DNA from: Phytopseudomonas straminea
Lineage (GTDB): Bacteria > Pseudomonadota > Gammaproteobacteria > Pseudomonadales > Pseudomonadaceae
Reading direction: 5' to 3'
Assembly (NCBI RefSeq): GCF_900112645.1
Contig: NZ_FOMO01000006.1
Coordinates: 62,001-126,000, forward strand
Length of the DNA: 64,000 nucleotides
Below, in pieces: positions 62,762-64,000 of the stretch (position 1 is the first letter of the stretch; every line of letters starts with the position of its first letter). The notes under the pieces were generated by a model. It had not been told where the DNA came from. It made no database searches and saw only the letters and a program-made list of their open reading frames with translations. Both the position numbers and the translations under genes were made by a program.

Positions 62762-64000
62762 GGCGCGACTCCTTTACGCGGGGCGATACCGATGCGGTTG
62801 ATGCGAATCAGCCCGCGTGGTCGCCAGATCATCATCAGTACCATCAGCATGCCGAACAGCAGCACGCGGTAGTCGGCGAAGCTGCGCAGCAGCTCCGGGG
62901 CGATGGTCAGCACGAACGCGGCGATCACCACGCCCACGGTCGAGCCCATGCCGCCGAGCACCACGATGGCGAGGATCAGCGCCGACTCGAAGAAGGTGAA
63001 CGAGGTCGGGTTGACGAAGCCCTGGTAGGTGGCGAAGAACACCCCGGCGATGCCAGCCGTCGAGGCGCCGAGCATGAAGGCCGAGAGCTTGACCAGCACG
63101 TGGTTCAGGCCCATGGAGCGGCAGGCGATTTCATCTTCGCGCAGCGCTTCCCAGGCGCGGCCGACCGGCATGCGGGTCAGCCGATGCTTGACGTACAGCA
63201 CCAGCAGCACGACCAGCACCAGCACCGCATAGATGAACAGGAACTTCATGTTGGGGTTGTAGGCCACGCCGAAGAACTCGTGGTACGGCACGCCACCATC
63301 CTTGGCACGGCGGGCGAACTCCAGGCCGAAGAAGGTCGGCGACGGCGCGCTCATGCCATTCGGGCCGCCGGTGACTTCCAGCCAGTTGGTCAGCACCAAG
63401 CGGATGATCTCGCCGAAGCCCAGGGTGACGATGGCCAGGTAGTCGCCGTGCATCCTTAGCACCGGAAAGCCCAGGATCATCCCGGCGAACGCCGCCATGA
63501 CCGCCGCCAGCGGCAGCAGGCTCCAGAAACCCAGGCCCAGGTATTCGTAGCCCATGGTAAGGCCATAGGCACCGATGGCGTAGAAGCCCACGAACCCCAG
63601 GTCGAGCAAACCGGCCAAACCGACCACGATGTTCAGGCCGAGACCGAGCAGCACGTAGATCAGGCCGAGGATGATCACCGTCAGCAGGTACTTGTTGGCG
63701 AAGAACGGGAAGATCAGCGCCAGCACGATTAGCCCCGGAATGATCCAGCGCATGCGCGATACGTAGCCCGGCGGCTGCACGCCAACGCCGCCACCGGAGC
63801 GCTCGAAGCCCTCCAGCACCACACGGCCTTTCGGGGTTTGCAGGAACAGGCTAAGCACGAAGCGGCCCACCATCACCACGCCGACCATCCAGGCCACGCG
63901 GTCGAATTGCGGGGTGAAGTCGTAACCCTTGAGCACCACGCCCACCACCGGGCCAAACACGATCAGGGCGATCAACCCGGCCATCAGCGCATCTACCAGG
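62758..64000 (-). CDS. livM: Branched-chain amino acid ABC importer permease LivM, N-terminus cut by window edge
   Basis: At least 413 codons are open to the right edge. There is an in-frame ATG at 63984, but the frame continues to base 64000, so the true start is probably outside. It shows the LivM core: LGLGLNIVVGLAGLLDLGFV, GDYLAIVTLGFGEIIRLVLT, and GRAWEALREDEIACRSMGLN (cytoplasmic EAA-like loop). An extra N-terminal membrane region (DUF3382-type), typical of Pseudomonas BraE/LivM, is visible before residue 100. It forms the channel with LivH. Confidence 0.93.
   Translation of the reverse strand, partial: LVDALMAGLIALIVFGPVVGVVLKGYDFTPQFDRVAWMVGVVMVGRFVLSLFLQTPKGRVVLEGFERSGGGVGVQPPGYVSRMRWIIPGLIVLALIFPFFANKYLLTVIILGLIYVLLGLGLNIVVGLAGLLDLGFVGFYAIGAYGLTMGYEYLGLGFWSLLPLAAVMAAFAGMILGFPVLRMHGDYLAIVTLGFGEIIRLVLTNWLEVTGGPNGMSAPSPTFFGLEFARRAKDGGVPYHEFFGVAYNPNMKFLFIYAVLVLVVLLVLYVKHRLTRMPVGRAWEALREDEIACRSMGLNHVLVKLSAFMLGASTAGIAGVFFATYQGFVNPTSFTFFESALILAIVVLGGMGSTVGVVIAAFVLTIAPELLRSFADYRVLLFGMLMVLMMIWRPRGLIRINRIGIAPRKGVAP

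Overview
The window looks like about 64 kb of chromosome from a gamma-proteobacterium of the genus Pseudomonas or a close relative. The evidence is the high-GC coding sequence with strong third-position bias, the conserved run sspB-sspA-petCBA-rpsI-rplM, the zapE-trpS-hydrolase-yhcB block, azurin, and palindromic extragenic repeats of the Pseudomonas type. No CRISPR array, rRNA, complete tRNA or insertion sequence is visible.

The left edge (1-1232) differs: it is AT-richer and holds a divergent pair, a PD-(D/E)xK nuclease-like (DUF4365-type) gene running off the edge and a small controller-type HTH protein. It ends in sequences resembling the 3' end of the tmRNA gene ssrA, followed by an intact intrinsic terminator. 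I read this as the end of a genomic island inserted into ssrA. It is the best candidate for a poorly described (defence-like) module, but only one end of it is visible.

From 1.4 to 31 kb the genes are mostly accessory metabolism and transport: a lipoprotein, an acyltransferase and a chemoreceptor; an NCS1 permease/nitrilase/membrane protein/LysR group; a peptide/nickel-type ABC importer behind a Zur-box-like site; trmK; a short SDR-like gene; a QseBC-like two-component pair; an MFS pump; an AraC regulator followed by an outer-membrane protein, an MFS importer and an amidase; a GntR regulator with a polar amino acid ABC importer and a cytoplasmic gamma-glutamyltransferase. Several sets follow the plan regulator + importer + hydrolase for a nitrogen-containing substrate.

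From 29.3 to 38.5 kb there is an AdeABC-like RND efflux operon with a DHA2-family MFS pump as fourth gene, divergent from an AdeRS-like two-component system. A direct repeat of the kind expected for AdeR lies between them.

From 38.5 to 64 kb the content is largely housekeeping: an HD-GYP phosphodiesterase, AMP nucleosidase, a MocR regulator divergent from a threonine-dehydratase-like enzyme, stress proteins (CsbD, BON), SspAB, the cytochrome bc1 complex, ribosomal proteins S9 and L13, an aldo/keto reductase, endonuclease V, a GlxA-type regulator, ZapE, TrpS with a C-terminal extension, a hydrolase, ZapG/YhcB, a FabR/DesT-like regulator, azurin, and the livM-livG-livF part of a branched-chain amino acid importer running off the right edge. 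Points of interest here are a 267-bp element with perfect 19-bp terminal inverted repeats, a cluster of DnaA boxes before azurin, and a 23-codon gene with a strong ribosome-binding site and its own terminator.
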